DNA of 64,000 nucleotides from CAYOUV01 sp963790075 (GTDB lineage: Bacteria > Chloroflexota > Anaerolineae > Anaerolineales > Villigracilaceae), in the NCBI GenBank assembly GCA_963790075.1, contig CAWBNG010000003.1, positions 186,001 through 250,000 of the forward strand, given 5' to 3'. Both the position numbers and the translations under genes were made by a program. The notes beneath the pieces were generated by a model. That model ran no database searches. It had not been told where the DNA came from and was given only the letters and a program-made list of their open reading frames with translations. Of this stretch, positions 8,026-16,925 are shown piece after piece. Every line of letters starts with the position of its first letter. Position 1 is the first letter of the stretch.

Positions 8026-8251
8026 ATTTCTCTTCCAGATGTTCGTGATAATCCTGGATAGTTACATTTTCTGGCAAAATACCACTCAACCGACGTACAA
8101 TCGGAGCATCATCTAAAGGTTCTTGATGGGGAATTCGCCGTAGATAAGCTTCAATCAGATTGGTCAGGGTTGTATTATTCTGGGCAGCGTAGCGCTTAAC
8201 GTTTTCTAACAGATCACGCGGTACTCTTACTGTTAACTTTGTTTGATCCAT
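8015..8251 (-). CDS. Antitoxin of the PIN toxin (ribbon-helix-helix-like)
   Basis: 78 residues from the ATG at 8251, chosen over an upstream frame extension because AGGAGA stands 6 bases before it. The N-terminal TKLTVRVPRDLLENVKRYA has the strand-helix pattern of ribbon-helix-helix antitoxins (DUF6364-like), and the second helix continues in LTNLIEAYLRRI. The C-terminal 35 residues would wrap the toxin. It is first in a two-gene operon with the PIN toxin and has a palindromic operator in its own promoter, so autorepression is likely. Confidence 0.78.
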   Translation of the reverse strand: MDQTKLTVRVPRDLLENVKRYAAQNNTTLTNLIEAYLRRIPHQEPLDDAPIVRRLSGILPENVTIQDYHEHLEEKYGQ

Positions 8252-8263
8252 AGTACATCTCCT

Positions 8264-8299
8264 GCCGTACATTCTATCGCTGTATTGTACGGCTGCCAA
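8264..8299 (-). promoter_or_regulatory. Toxin-antitoxin promoter with overlapping 8-bp palindromic operator
   Basis: On the minus strand TTGGCA (8299-8294), a 17-bp spacer and TAGAAT (8276-8271) form a sigma70-type promoter. Inverted arms GCCGTACA/TGTACGGC (8264-8271 and 8286-8293) span the -10 and the spacer, as expected for an autoregulatory antitoxin operator. Confidence 0.65.
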
Positions 8300-8315
8300 G
8301 CATGAAATTCCGAAA

Positions 8316-8687
8316 TCAAATTACTGGATCATCAATGTAAATGGCTATTTTCGAAATCATCAACCGGGAAATCTCCAACCCATTTTTGGAACAGATTTCC
8401 TTCGGCTGCGACCGGCCGGACATCAAATCCACACTGGTTGGATCACCCGCCTCCAATTCGTTTCCTCGCGGCGTGACAACCACGGGTGTCTCGACTGCAA
8501 GCGAAGCTGCTCCCAAAGTGGTTGGGGTTTTGCCTGGGGGGAGGGCGGGGTCGGTCGCAGCCAGGGATTGCGGCTTGGCCGGTCCGGGTTGCGGTCCTGA
8601 TCCGGTCGAACCTAAGGATCAGGCTGTCGCCAACAACACCACGAGCAGGCCCAGGGCCTGGAATGAGGCAAGTCGATGCGTTTTATT
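8316..8687 (-). pseudogene. Decayed N-terminal half of a thioredoxin-type lipoprotein
   Basis: One frame reads a typical lipoprotein signal (LASFQALGLLVVLLATA), then an in-frame TGA at 8621-8619 exactly where the lipobox Cys should be. It continues through a Pro/Thr-rich linker into RGNELEAGDPTSVDLMSGR, which resembles the entry to thioredoxin-like domains. The frame ends before any CxxC motif, there is no start codon upstream, and another stop lies at 8690-8688. It is best read as a truncated, inactivated gene. Other frames over this stretch have no recognisable content. Confidence 0.5.
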
Positions 8688-8800
8688 TCAATTTTTGTCT
8701 GCTCATCGGGCATTCTCCTCACAAAAGCTGCCGAATTTCATCTGATTATTTTATTATTAACATCAGGAATATTGTCATACCATAAAGCAGAAGCACAACT

Positions 8801-8829
8801 TTGACGCACATTCGTTCATAAGCTATACT
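8801..8829 (+). promoter_or_regulatory. Sigma70-type promoter for P5C dehydrogenase
   Basis: TTGACG (8801-8806), a 17-bp spacer and TATACT (8824-8829) lie 88 bp before the ATG at 8917. It marks the left end of the ordinary chromosomal gene block. Confidence 0.7.
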
Positions 8830-8916
8830 ATAAACGCTTGTATTTTTTCACGGTCGTCTAGCTCAAATCAGGGCTAGCCGCCCGTTTATGACATCTTACC
8901 GCAGGAGGCATCAGGA

Positions 8917-10491
8917 ATGGCAGACTTTAAACTCACTTACGCCACGATGTTCAATCCCCCCGAAGAGCTGCATACACGTTTCGATGAAGCCCTGGCCAAG
9001 ATCAAAGCCAATTTAGGGAAAGAACATGGCATGCTGATCAATAACAAGGATGTGTTTGTCGACGAGAAATTCGAAGACTACTCGCCCGCCAACACGGATC
9101 TGGTACTGGCCGTCATGCAGAAAGGGAACGAAAAATCCGCGCACGAAGCCCTGGCAGCAGCCCGCAAAGCCGCTCCGGGTTGGAGCCACACGCCCTGGCA
9201 GGAACGCGTCAAGTTGATGCGCAAAGTAGCCGATAAAATTGACGAGCGCATTTTCGAACTCGGCGCCGCCATGGCCCTGGAAGTCGGCAAGAACCGCATG
9301 GAGTCGCTTGGAGACGTCGCCGAATCAGCCGACCTGATCCGCTACGCCTGCTTCCAGATGGAAGAAAACGGCGGCTTCATCAAGGAAATGGGGAAAGACC
9401 CGCTGGTCGGCTACGAGGCGCGCAACGTTTCGGTGCTGCGGCCTTACGGTGTCTGGCTGGTGGTCAGCCCGTTCAACTTCCCGGCGGCTTTGACGATTGG
9501 TCCGACCGGCGCGGCACTGGTCTCCGGAAATACCGTCGTGATGAAACCCGCGACCGACACACCCTGGATCGTCCGCCTGCTGGCGGAGTGCTTCCGCGAT
9601 GCCGGCCTGCCCGACGGGGTGGCCAACTTCGTCACCGGCCCTGGCCGCACGCTGGGACAGGCGCTGGTCGAGAGCCCCGAAGTCAACGGTGTGACCTTCA
9701 CCGGCTCCTTCGACGTCGGCATGAAGATGTATCGCGACTTCGCCGGGGGCAAGTACGTCCGGCCGATCATCCTCGAACTGGGCGGCAAGAACCCGGCGAT
9801 CGTCTCGCGCCACGCGGACCTGGAACGCGCCGCCGTCGGCATCGTCCGCTCGGCTTTCGGCTTGCAGGGACAAAAATGCTCGGCCAACTCGCGCGTGCTG
9901 GTCGAAGAACCGGTCTACGACGAGCTGGTCTCACGCCTGAAAGAAGCTACCGAGAAACTTGTCGTAGGCGACCCGACCGACCGAAACGTCTACCTGGGTC
10001 CGGTGATCAATAAATCTTCTTACCAGGATTTCAAGACCTTCACCGAGGAGATTTCGCAGGCAGGCGCTAAATTCCTGACCGGCGGCAAGGTCAAGACCGG
10101 CGGCATGTTCGATAAAGGCTATTTCTGTGAACCAACCTTCGTGACCGACCTGCCCTTATCACACCGCCTGTGGAAGTACGAGATGTTCGTGCCCGTCACC
10201 ACTATCGGCAGGGTTAAAAACATGGACGAAGCCATGACCATCGCCAATGACGTCAACTATGGCCTGACAGCCGGCTTCTATGGCTCACAGGAAGAGACGG
10301 ATTGGTTCTTTGACAAGATCGAAGCGGGCGTGACTTACGCCAACCGTCCGCAGGGTGCCACGACCGGTGCCTGGCCTGGCTTCCAACCCTTCGGCGGATG
10401 GAAGGGCTCTGGCTCAAGTGGTAAAAATGCCGGTGGCTATTACTACCTGCAGCTTTACATGCACGAGCAGATCCGCACCTTGATTAAATAG
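8917..10491 (+). CDS. pruA: 1-Pyrroline-5-carboxylate dehydrogenase (aldehyde dehydrogenase superfamily)
   Basis: 524 residues, full length for the family. It oxidises L-glutamate gamma-semialdehyde (P5C) to glutamate with NAD+, the second step of proline catabolism. Visible are SPFNFPAAL (Rossmann entry), VMKPATDTP, the catalytic Glu at residue 287 in ILELGGKNPA and the catalytic Cys at residue 321 in LQGQKCSANSR, the 34-residue Glu-Cys spacing seen across ALDHs. The FGLQGQKCSA context favours P5CDH over other ALDHs. AGGAGG precedes the ATG and a good promoter lies at 8801-8829. No proline dehydrogenase is adjacent. Confidence 0.88.
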   Translation: MADFKLTYATMFNPPEELHTRFDEALAKIKANLGKEHGMLINNKDVFVDEKFEDYSPANTDLVLAVMQKGNEKSAHEALAAARKAAPGWSHTPWQERVKLMRKVADKIDERIFELGAAMALEVGKNRMESLGDVAESADLIRYACFQMEENGGFIKEMGKDPLVGYEARNVSVLRPYGVWLVVSPFNFPAALTIGPTGAALVSGNTVVMKPATDTPWIVRLLAECFRDAGLPDGVANFVTGPGRTLGQALVESPEVNGVTFTGSFDVGMKMYRDFAGGKYVRPIILELGGKNPAIVSRHADLERAAVGIVRSAFGLQGQKCSANSRVLVEEPVYDELVSRLKEATEKLVVGDPTDRNVYLGPVINKSSYQDFKTFTEEISQAGAKFLTGGKVKTGGMFDKGYFCEPTFVTDLPLSHRLWKYEMFVPVTTIGRVKNMDEAMTIANDVNYGLTAGFYGSQEETDWFFDKIEAGVTYANRPQGATTGAWPGFQPFGGWKGSGSSGKNAGGYYYLQLYMHEQIRTLIK

Positions 10492-10507
10492 GTTCAGAAA
10501 TCACACG

Positions 10508-10535
10508 GCCCCTTCCCTGGCAACGGGGAAGGGGC
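10508..10535 (+). other. 10-bp hairpin at the P5CDH/methyltransferase junction
   Basis: GCCCCTTCCC (10508-10517) pairs with GGGAAGGGGC (10526-10535), followed by A residues rather than T residues. It is therefore not a canonical terminator. It overlaps the purine-rich Shine-Dalgarno region of the methyltransferase and could mask it. Confidence 0.45.
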
Positions 10536-10545
10536 AAAAAAAACC

Positions 10546-11310
10546 ATGCCCTGGAACCCTGACCGCTATAATAAATTCCAAAATGAGCGCAGTGCGCCAT
10601 TTGAAGATTTACTTCAAATGCTCAACCGCCACCCTGGTTTGAAAGTTATTGACCTGGGCTGCGGGACCGGAGAACTGACGCGCAGGCTGGCGGATGCCTT
10701 ACCGGAAAGCGACGTGTTGGGATTGGATCAGTCACCGGAAATGTTGGCCAGCGCGCAGACTCAGCTCAGGCCGGGGCTGCGCTTCGAAGGCGGGGACCTG
10801 GCAGCCCTGGACGGCGCCTGGGATTTGATCTTCTCCAATGCCGCCCTGCAATGGTCAGAAGATCACCGGAAATTGATCCCCCACCTGTTCAGCTGCCTGA
10901 ACCCGGGTGGACAGATGCTCGTGCAGGTCCCATCCAATCATGGTGGGCCAGCCCACCTGATCATCCAGGAAGTCGCCGGAAGAGGACCTTTCTCAAGCGC
11001 GCTGAACGGCTGGACTCGCAAATCCCCTGTCCTGGACCTTGAGGAGTATGCCGGGATGCTCTATCAGCAAGGAGCAATCGAAATCAAGGTTCTGGCCAAG
11101 ATTTACCCGCACCTGCTCGCAAACGCTGACACGATCATCGAGTGGATTTCAGGCACAGCCCTGGTCCCTTATTTCGAACGGCTTCCTGGTGGTCTCCACG
11201 AAGCCTTTACGGAAGCCATCCGGGAAGAATTACACACGGTCTATCCGCATGAACCGGTCTTCTATCCTTTCAAGCGCACACTCTTTTCCGCAATTCGCCC
11301 GGTCGCGTGA
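10546..11310 (+). CDS. tam: SAM-dependent methyltransferase, trans-aconitate 2-methyltransferase type
   Basis: 254 residues, matching the family size. The N-terminal WNPDRYNKFQNERSAPFEDL is characteristic of trans-aconitate methyltransferases. VIDLGCGTGELTRRLA is SAM motif I (residues about 35-50), VLGLDQSPEML is motif II with the acidic ribose-binding residue, and IFSNAALQW is motif IV. The enzyme esterifies trans-aconitate, an aconitase inhibitor. The symbol rests on the N-terminal signature; specificity for a related acid is possible. Confidence 0.75.
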   Translation: MPWNPDRYNKFQNERSAPFEDLLQMLNRHPGLKVIDLGCGTGELTRRLADALPESDVLGLDQSPEMLASAQTQLRPGLRFEGGDLAALDGAWDLIFSNAALQWSEDHRKLIPHLFSCLNPGGQMLVQVPSNHGGPAHLIIQEVAGRGPFSSALNGWTRKSPVLDLEEYAGMLYQQGAIEIKVLAKIYPHLLANADTIIEWISGTALVPYFERLPGGLHEAFTEAIREELHTVYPHEPVFYPFKRTLFSAIRPVA

Positions 11311-11313
11311 CCT

Positions 11314-11559
11314 ATGGATGAAAACAGCGAACTGACCCCTCGTATCGGCACCTTCTTCATGGTGATTGGCCTTGGGTTGGAAGTGATCTTTGTCGCCTCC
11401 GATTTCGCGGGGCAGGTTAAATTTGATTATTTTTTCCTGGGCCTGATCGCGATCGGCATTGGCTGGCTATTCCGCCGCAAAGCGCCACCGCGTGCTCCGA
11501 GCGGGCGCTTCGGCTGGTGGCGCAAAATGCGCGAAAATAAGAAAAAGAAAAAAGAATAG
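11314..11559 (+). CDS. Small two-helix membrane protein of unknown function
   Basis: 81 residues. Two hydrophobic segments (about 10-30 and 38-54) are followed by a strongly basic cytoplasmic tail ending in a run of lysines. It starts 3 bases after the methyltransferase stop, so it is probably co-transcribed. I do not recognise a family. Confidence 0.55.
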   Translation: MDENSELTPRIGTFFMVIGLGLEVIFVASDFAGQVKFDYFFLGLIAIGIGWLFRRKAPPRAPSGRFGWWRKMRENKKKKKE

Positions 11560-11598
11560 CTCTCTTCACAGCAATAATCTTTGCAGAAAGATTTTCCT

Positions 11599-12501
11599 AT
11601 GCCCAAACTGATCTCACTTTCCGAAGCCATCTCAAAATTCGTGCGTGACGGCGACAGCATCTATGCAGCCGGCTTTACGCACCTGATCCCGTTTGCAGCC
11701 GGGCATGAAATCATCCGCCAGGGCCAGCGAAACCTGGTGCTGGCGCGCGCTACCCCGGACCTGATCTACGATCAAATGGTTGCCGCCGGCTGTGCCCGCA
11801 AAGTGATCTTCTCGTACATGGGAAACCCGGGTGTTGGCTCGCTGCGCATCGTGCGCGCGGCCATCGAGCAGGGGGAGCTGGAATGGGAGGAATACTCCCA
11901 TTTCGGAATGATTTCTCGCTTGCAAGCCGGAGCAGCCGGACTGCCCTTCATGCCGATGAATCAGACCGCCGCCACTGATCTCGAAAACGCCAATCCAAAC
12001 ATCAAACGCGTCCAGGATCCCTACTCCGGCAAAGAAGTGATCACTGTCCCGGCGCTCAACCCGGATGTAGCCATCGTCCACGTGCAGCGTGCGGACAAGC
12101 ACGGCAACGCCCATTTGTGGGGCATCATCGGCGAGCAAAAAGAAGCCGCCTTCGCCGCTGAACGCGTCATCCTGACCGCCGAGGAGATCGTGGACGAAGA
12201 AATCATCCGTTCCGACCCCAACCGCACCCTCATCCCGGGTTTCATTGTGGACGCTGTCTGTCATGTGCCTTTTGCCTGCCACCCGTCTTACGCCCAGGGC
12301 TACTACGATCGCGACAACGAGTTCTATCTGGGCTGGGATAAAGTGAGCGAGTCACCCGAAAGTGTCAGGGATTACCTGGATGAATGGGTTTTGGGCCTCA
12401 AAGACCGCGACGAATACTGGGAAAAACTCGGTAAAGCAGCGCACGACCGCCTGAAAGTCAAGCCGCGCATGAGCGAAGCCATCAATTACGGCAATTATTA
12501 G
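11599..12501 (+). CDS. Class I CoA-transferase subunit A (glutaconate CoA-transferase alpha-like)
   Basis: 300 residues from the ATG at 11599, which aligns with the usual family start (PKLISLSEAISKFV). Features are DGDSIYAAGFTHLIP near the N-terminus, ATPDLIYDQMVAAGC, and ALNPDVAIVHVQRADKHGNA, a hallmark of family I CoA-transferase alpha chains. It closely resembles GctA/IpdA-type subunits. It would pair with the subunit encoded at 13381-14151 to move CoA between acyl-CoA and a free acid. An alpha/beta hydrolase gene sits between the two subunits. The substrate cannot be told from sequence. Confidence 0.82.
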   Translation: MPKLISLSEAISKFVRDGDSIYAAGFTHLIPFAAGHEIIRQGQRNLVLARATPDLIYDQMVAAGCARKVIFSYMGNPGVGSLRIVRAAIEQGELEWEEYSHFGMISRLQAGAAGLPFMPMNQTAATDLENANPNIKRVQDPYSGKEVITVPALNPDVAIVHVQRADKHGNAHLWGIIGEQKEAAFAAERVILTAEEIVDEEIIRSDPNRTLIPGFIVDAVCHVPFACHPSYAQGYYDRDNEFYLGWDKVSESPESVRDYLDEWVLGLKDRDEYWEKLGKAAHDRLKVKPRMSEAINYGNY

Positions 12502-12538
12502 TTCAAACAGAGATTCTCCAACATTTCGACGATCAAAG

Positions 12539-13384
12539 ATGACAGCGATCCCGTTTAACGATTTTGGCGGCCAGGGGCCGAACCTGCACTTCCTGCATGC
12601 CAACGGCTACCCACCCGCCTGCTACCTGCCCTTTCTGGAGGCCTTGAAAACGAGATATCACGTTTTCGGGATGCTGCTGCGCCCACTCTGGGAGAAAGCC
12701 AGTCCTTCAGATCTGGATGACTGGCGTCCACTCAGCCAGGATTTACTCGAATTTCTGGATCAGCAGGAGGCCGGGCCGCTGATCGGCGTTGGGCATTCGA
12801 TCGGGGCGGTGGTCACGCTACGGGCTGCCCTGTGGCAACCGGACCGCTTCCGCGCGCTGATCCTGATCGAACCGGTGCTGTTCCCCCCCGCCTTCATCGT
12901 CACCTGGAATATCATCCGGGCGCTGGGACTGGGAGATAAACTACATCCACTCATCCCGGCTGCCAGACGCCGCCGCAGCGAATTCGACGATCCGGATTTG
13001 CTTTTCAAGGGGTACCGGCGCAAGGACGTTTTTCGCTTTATGAGCGACGAAAACCTGCGCGCTTATATCAGGGGCATCAGCCAGCCTCGGCCAGGTGGAG
13101 GCTTCGAATTGGCCTACACACCCGAGTGGGAAGCGCGCATCTACGAAACCGGGGTCTGGCGGGACCTGGACCTTTGGCGTGGACTCCCGGCCTTGACCGT
13201 ACCGACCCTGATCATCCGCGGCGGTCAGACCGACACATTTCGAGTTGGTGCAGCTCAACGCGTTCAGCGCCTGCGACCCAGGACCAAAATCATCACCATC
13301 CCCGAAAGCACCCACCTGGTCCCGTTGGAAAAGCCGCAAGAAACATTTCAGATCACGCAGGACTTCTTGAAGGAGATCCTATGA
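12539..13384 (+). CDS. Alpha/beta hydrolase
   Basis: 281 residues. LHFLHANGYPPACY carries the oxyanion-hole region, GVGHSIGAVVTLRA the nucleophile elbow (GHSIG, Ser about residue 88), and ESTHLVPLEKP the C-terminal catalytic His. VPTLIIRGGQTDTF holds the usual acidic residue after strand 7. The gene lies between the two CoA-transferase subunits and overlaps the second by ATGA, so it is translationally coupled to it. A thioesterase or ester hydrolase step in the same pathway is a reasonable inference. Confidence 0.82.
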   Translation: MTAIPFNDFGGQGPNLHFLHANGYPPACYLPFLEALKTRYHVFGMLLRPLWEKASPSDLDDWRPLSQDLLEFLDQQEAGPLIGVGHSIGAVVTLRAALWQPDRFRALILIEPVLFPPAFIVTWNIIRALGLGDKLHPLIPAARRRRSEFDDPDLLFKGYRRKDVFRFMSDENLRAYIRGISQPRPGGGFELAYTPEWEARIYETGVWRDLDLWRGLPALTVPTLIIRGGQTDTFRVGAAQRVQRLRPRTKIITIPESTHLVPLEKPQETFQITQDFLKEIL

Positions 13385-14151
13385 GCGAATTGAATTATTC
13401 TTCTGCCGAACTGATGATCATCAACGCCGCCCGTCTGTTACAAGATGGCGATGTGGTTTTCGTCGGCGTTGGGCAGCCTAACCTGGCCTGCAATCTGGCC
13501 AAGCGCACCCACGCCCCGAACCTGGTGATGATCTATGAAGCCGGCGTGATCGGCGCCGAACCGGCGCGCATCCCGCTCTCAATCGGCGACCCAACGCTGG
13601 TCAGCGGCGCCTTATCGGTGGTCAGCATGTACGATATCTTCGCCAACTACCTGCAACGCGGCAACGTGGACGTGGGTTTCCTGGGCGGCGCGCAAATCGA
13701 CCGCTTCGGCAATATCAACGCCACCATCATCGGTGATGATTATGCGCATCCCAAAGTGCGCCTCCCCGGTTCGGGTGGCTCGCAGGAAATCGCAGCCTGG
13801 GCCAACCGCTGCTATGTCATGACCCCCCACCAAAAACGGCGGTTTCCGGAAAAAGTGGACTTCCTGACCTCGGCCGGTTTCCTCGATGGCCATGCGGCAC
13901 GCCAGTCAGCCGGCTTGCGCGGTAGCGGTCCATTGATGGTCGTCACCGATCTTGGGACGCTGGAACCGGGAGAATCCGGTGAATTGGTGCTGACCGCCCT
14001 GCATCCGGGGAAGACTTCCGAACAAGCCCGGGAAAATACCGGCTGGGATCTCAAAGTCGCTTCCAGCCTGCGCACGACCGATCCGGTCACAGAACACGAA
14101 TTAAAAATCCTGCGCGAGGAACTGGATCCAACTGGGATATATTTAAAATAA
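13381..14151 (+). CDS. Class I CoA-transferase subunit B (glutaconate CoA-transferase beta-like)
   Basis: 256 residues starting at the ATG that overlaps the hydrolase stop (ATGA). GDVVFVGVGQPNLACNLA and IYEAGVIGAEPARIP are beta-subunit motifs; Glu53 in YEAG is in the position of the acyl-accepting glutamate of GctB. NVDVGFLGGAQIDRFGNIN and LPGSGGSQEIA (the oxyanion glycine loop) follow. It is the expected partner of the subunit at 11599-12501. The same frame is open much further upstream over the hydrolase gene, but that extension has no family similarity. Confidence 0.82.
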   Translation: MSELNYSSAELMIINAARLLQDGDVVFVGVGQPNLACNLAKRTHAPNLVMIYEAGVIGAEPARIPLSIGDPTLVSGALSVVSMYDIFANYLQRGNVDVGFLGGAQIDRFGNINATIIGDDYAHPKVRLPGSGGSQEIAAWANRCYVMTPHQKRRFPEKVDFLTSAGFLDGHAARQSAGLRGSGPLMVVTDLGTLEPGESGELVLTALHPGKTSEQARENTGWDLKVASSLRTTDPVTEHELKILREELDPTGIYLK

Positions 14152-14234
14152 CCGCCATTCGGCGCAAAACCTCGATGGCTTTTATGCGTACATTTATAAG
14201 ATAGGTAATTAAACCTAATCAAGGAGAGTGTATT

Positions 14235-14432
14235 ATGAGCAATCAACGAGGTCCCCTGCGCCGCTCCAGACATAACCGTGTCATCGCCGGTGTTTGCGGC
14301 GGGCTGGCGGAGTTTTTCGGAATCAGCGCCTTCTGGTTCAGGGTTGCATTTCTGATCGCCCTGATCCCGGGCGGCATCCCTGGGATAGGCGCTTACCTGC
14401 TATTTTGGATTATTGTACCTAAAGCCAATTAG
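14235..14432 (+). CDS. PspC-domain small membrane protein
   Basis: 65 residues consisting of a single PspC domain: RRSRHNRVIAGVCGGLAEFF, followed by one hydrophobic hairpin ending in LLFWIIVPKA. AAGGAGAG precedes the ATG. PspC domains occur in envelope-stress proteins that regulate the phage-shock response; stand-alone copies are common and have no assigned partner here. Confidence 0.85.
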   Translation: MSNQRGPLRRSRHNRVIAGVCGGLAEFFGISAFWFRVAFLIALIPGGIPGIGAYLLFWIIVPKAN

Positions 14433-14462
14433 GAATAAAATACCTTTTTCAAGGAGCATGGC

Positions 14463-15383
14463 TTGAGTGATTCCCCACCTACCCCAAATTTTATTCAAAG
14501 AATATTCCTTTCTTCGACGGAGTCCCGCCTGAGGGCAGTCTGGCGTTTACTGATCCAGACCCTGATGCTGGTGATCCTGATTGTTTGCATCGGCATTCCG
14601 GTCGGTGTATGGATGTACGCTTCAGGCGTGATCGTTTCCGATCAGGTTATCTTATCCCTGAGCGAGATCACTGAACTATTTGGAATTACACTATCCGTTT
14701 TCCTGGCACGGCGCTTTCTGGACAAACGCAGCTTCAGCAGCCTGGGCTTGAAACTGAATCGGCATGTAATTTTAGATCTGCTGATCGGGGCAGCCATTCC
14801 CTTTTTTATGATGGGCTTGATCTTTCTGCTTGAGTGGGGAATGGGCTGGCTGCATTTTGAGAATTTTGCCTGGGAAACACAATCTTTGAGTATCGTCCTG
14901 GTCAGGCTGGTACCGATCACTCTAATCTTGATCCTGGTCGGGTGGAATGAGGAACTGCTCTGTCGCGGCTATTACCTGCAAACCATCGCCGACGGCCTCA
15001 ACCTGCCGCTGGGAGTGATCATTTCGTCAGCCATCTTCGGTCTCTTGCATCTGGGAAATCCAAGCGCCACCTGGAACAGCGTCCTTGGTATTTTCCTGGC
15101 CGGATTATTCCTGGCATATGCCTATCTCCGCACCAAACAACTCTGGCTTTCGATCGGATTGCATTTCGGCTGGAACTTTTGCGAAGGCGTGGTGTTTGGT
15201 TTTCCAGTGAGCGGATTGGATTTCTTCAAATTGGCCAAGATCAATGTTAGCGGTCCAGCCTTATGGACCGGTGGTAGCTTCGGACCTGAAGCCGGTCTGA
15301 TCGTCCTACCAGGCTTGCTGTTGGGCGTGCTCCTGGTTGCCTTATATACCCACTCCAAACTACAAAGCGATCCAAATGCCTGA
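14463..15383 (+). CDS. CPBP-family intramembrane metalloprotease
   Basis: 306 residues with about eight membrane segments. Catalytic motifs of the CPBP/Abi (Rce1-like) family are present: NEELLCRGYYLQ (EExxxR), FGLLHLGNPSA and SIGLHFGWNFCEG, giving the two Glu and two His residues needed. The start is a TTG at 14463 with AAGGAG 6 bases upstream; the nearby ATG is out of frame. The 3' end overlaps the lactate permease gene by 8 bp. Confidence 0.85.
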   Translation: MSDSPPTPNFIQRIFLSSTESRLRAVWRLLIQTLMLVILIVCIGIPVGVWMYASGVIVSDQVILSLSEITELFGITLSVFLARRFLDKRSFSSLGLKLNRHVILDLLIGAAIPFFMMGLIFLLEWGMGWLHFENFAWETQSLSIVLVRLVPITLILILVGWNEELLCRGYYLQTIADGLNLPLGVIISSAIFGLLHLGNPSATWNSVLGIFLAGLFLAYAYLRTKQLWLSIGLHFGWNFCEGVVFGFPVSGLDFFKLAKINVSGPALWTGGSFGPEAGLIVLPGLLLGVLLVALYTHSKLQSDPNA

Positions 15384-16919
15384 TTTAACCTCGATGCTGC
15401 TCGCTTCCCTGCCGATATTGGTTATTCTGGTATTAATGGTCGGCCTGCGCTGGGGTGCAGCACGCGCCGGTGCAGCCGGATATTTGACTGCTCTCGCAAG
15501 TGCGATGGCCTTCTTCGGGGCAGGCGCAAATTTGCTGGCTTTCGCGCATGCCAAAGCCCTGGTCTTGACTTTTGACGTCCTCTACATTATCTGGGCCGCC
15601 TTCTTACTCTACCGCGTGGCGGATGAAGCCGGTGCGATCAAGACCATTGGCGAGGCACTCCCCTCCCTGACGCAGGACAAAGGCATGCAGGCCATCCTGA
15701 TTGGCTGGGTCTTCGCCTCGTTCTTACAAGGCGCAGGCGGATTCGGTGTACCCGTAGCGGTCACATCTCCATTGCTGGTCGGGCTCGGCTTCAGCCCGCT
15801 GGCCGCGGTGGTGATCCCCTCGGTTGGTCATGGCTGGGCAGTAACTTTCGGCTCACTCGGTTCGTCCTTCAATGCCTTGATGTCTGCAACCGGTTTGGAC
15901 AGCGCCACGTTAGCGCCAGGCGCTGCGCTTTTCCTGGGGATCGCTGCGCTGGTGACCGGTCCAATGGTGGTGCACGCCGCAGATGGCTGGGGGGAGTCCG
16001 CCGATTGTTTGTCAAGGCCGTGCTTATTGGTCTGGTGATGGGAAGCGTGCAATACCTGGTCGCTGTCGTAGCCGGTTTGTGGAATATCGGCGCTTTTATG
16101 GGCGGCCTGGCAGGCTTGATCGTCAGCGTGCCACTGGCTCAATGGGGCCATCCCAGGCCAACAGCTGAGGAGCGACCCGCGTTAAAACCGCTGCTGACAG
16201 CACTTTCCGCCTATTTCGTACTGGTGATCCTGACGGTTGTGATCCTGCTCATCCCAGTCATTAAGGACACCCTCGGGCAAATTATGATCAAAATCTCCTT
16301 TCCGGAGACATCCACCGCCCTTGGCTATATTACGCCAGCCGGTACAAATCGACCCATCCGGTTATTAACCCACGCCGGAGCAATTCTTCTTTATGCTTCA
16401 GGGATTGCATTTCTGATTTACAAGCGCGCCGGTCTGTATGCTAACGGCGCTGGCAAACGCATCCTTTCGAGTACTGTTCAAAAGGTGATGTCATCCAGCC
16501 TGAGCATCCTTGAGATGGTGGCCATGGCCGTGGTGATGGAGCAATCCGGGATGACAGAAGCGATAGCCCAGGGGCTGGCCAATGCAGTTGGAGGCGCCTT
16601 CCCGGCCATCGCACCCTGGATCGGCGCGATCGGAGCCTTTATGACCGGTTCGAACACCAATTCCAACGTCGTGTTCGCCGCCCTGCAAATGCGCACAGCC
16701 CAATTGCTGGCGCTCAGCGTACCGATCATCCTGGCAGCCCAGACCGCCGGGGCAGCCCTGGCTTCCGTCGCCGCACCAACCAAAATTGTAGTGGGCGCCA
16801 GCACCGCGGGTATGGCTGGAAAGGAAGGCGATGTACTGCGCGCTTTGATGCGTTACACGATCATCCTGATATTATTGATCAGCTTGCTGACAACGCTGGC
16901 GATTCTGATCTGGAAATGA
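15376..16919 (+). pseudogene. lctP: L-lactate permease (LctP family), split by a one-base frameshift
   Basis: Two adjacent frames together encode a complete LctP-type permease of about 514 residues. The first frame (15376 to about 16000) runs through the conserved FLQGAGGFGVPVAVTSPLL and VGHGWAVTFGSLGSSF. The second resumes near 16005 with FVKAVLIGLVMG and continues to 16919, with FMTGSNTNSNVVFAALQ. The break is in a run of six G residues at about 15988-15993; a seventh G would restore one frame, and the total of 1544 bases is one short of a multiple of three. Twelve or more membrane segments are expected. It may be a recent null allele, a sequencing deletion in a homopolymer, or slippage. 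Confidence 0.85.
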
Positions 16920-16925
16920 TGTGGT

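Noticed and set aside
8619..8621. TGA at the lipobox Cys as a second selenocysteine site
   Set aside because: Selenocysteine has no role as a lipidated residue, the gene lacks a start codon and domain core, and a further stop precedes it; a nonsense mutation in a pseudogene is simpler.
8341..8785. Plus-strand frames of 134 and 99 codons
   Set aside because: The opposite strand reads as a lipoprotein signal and linker, so these are shadows of the decayed gene.
13126..13380. N-terminal extension of CoA-transferase subunit B
   Set aside because: The frame is open over the hydrolase gene but has no family similarity; the ATG at 13381 matches the family start.
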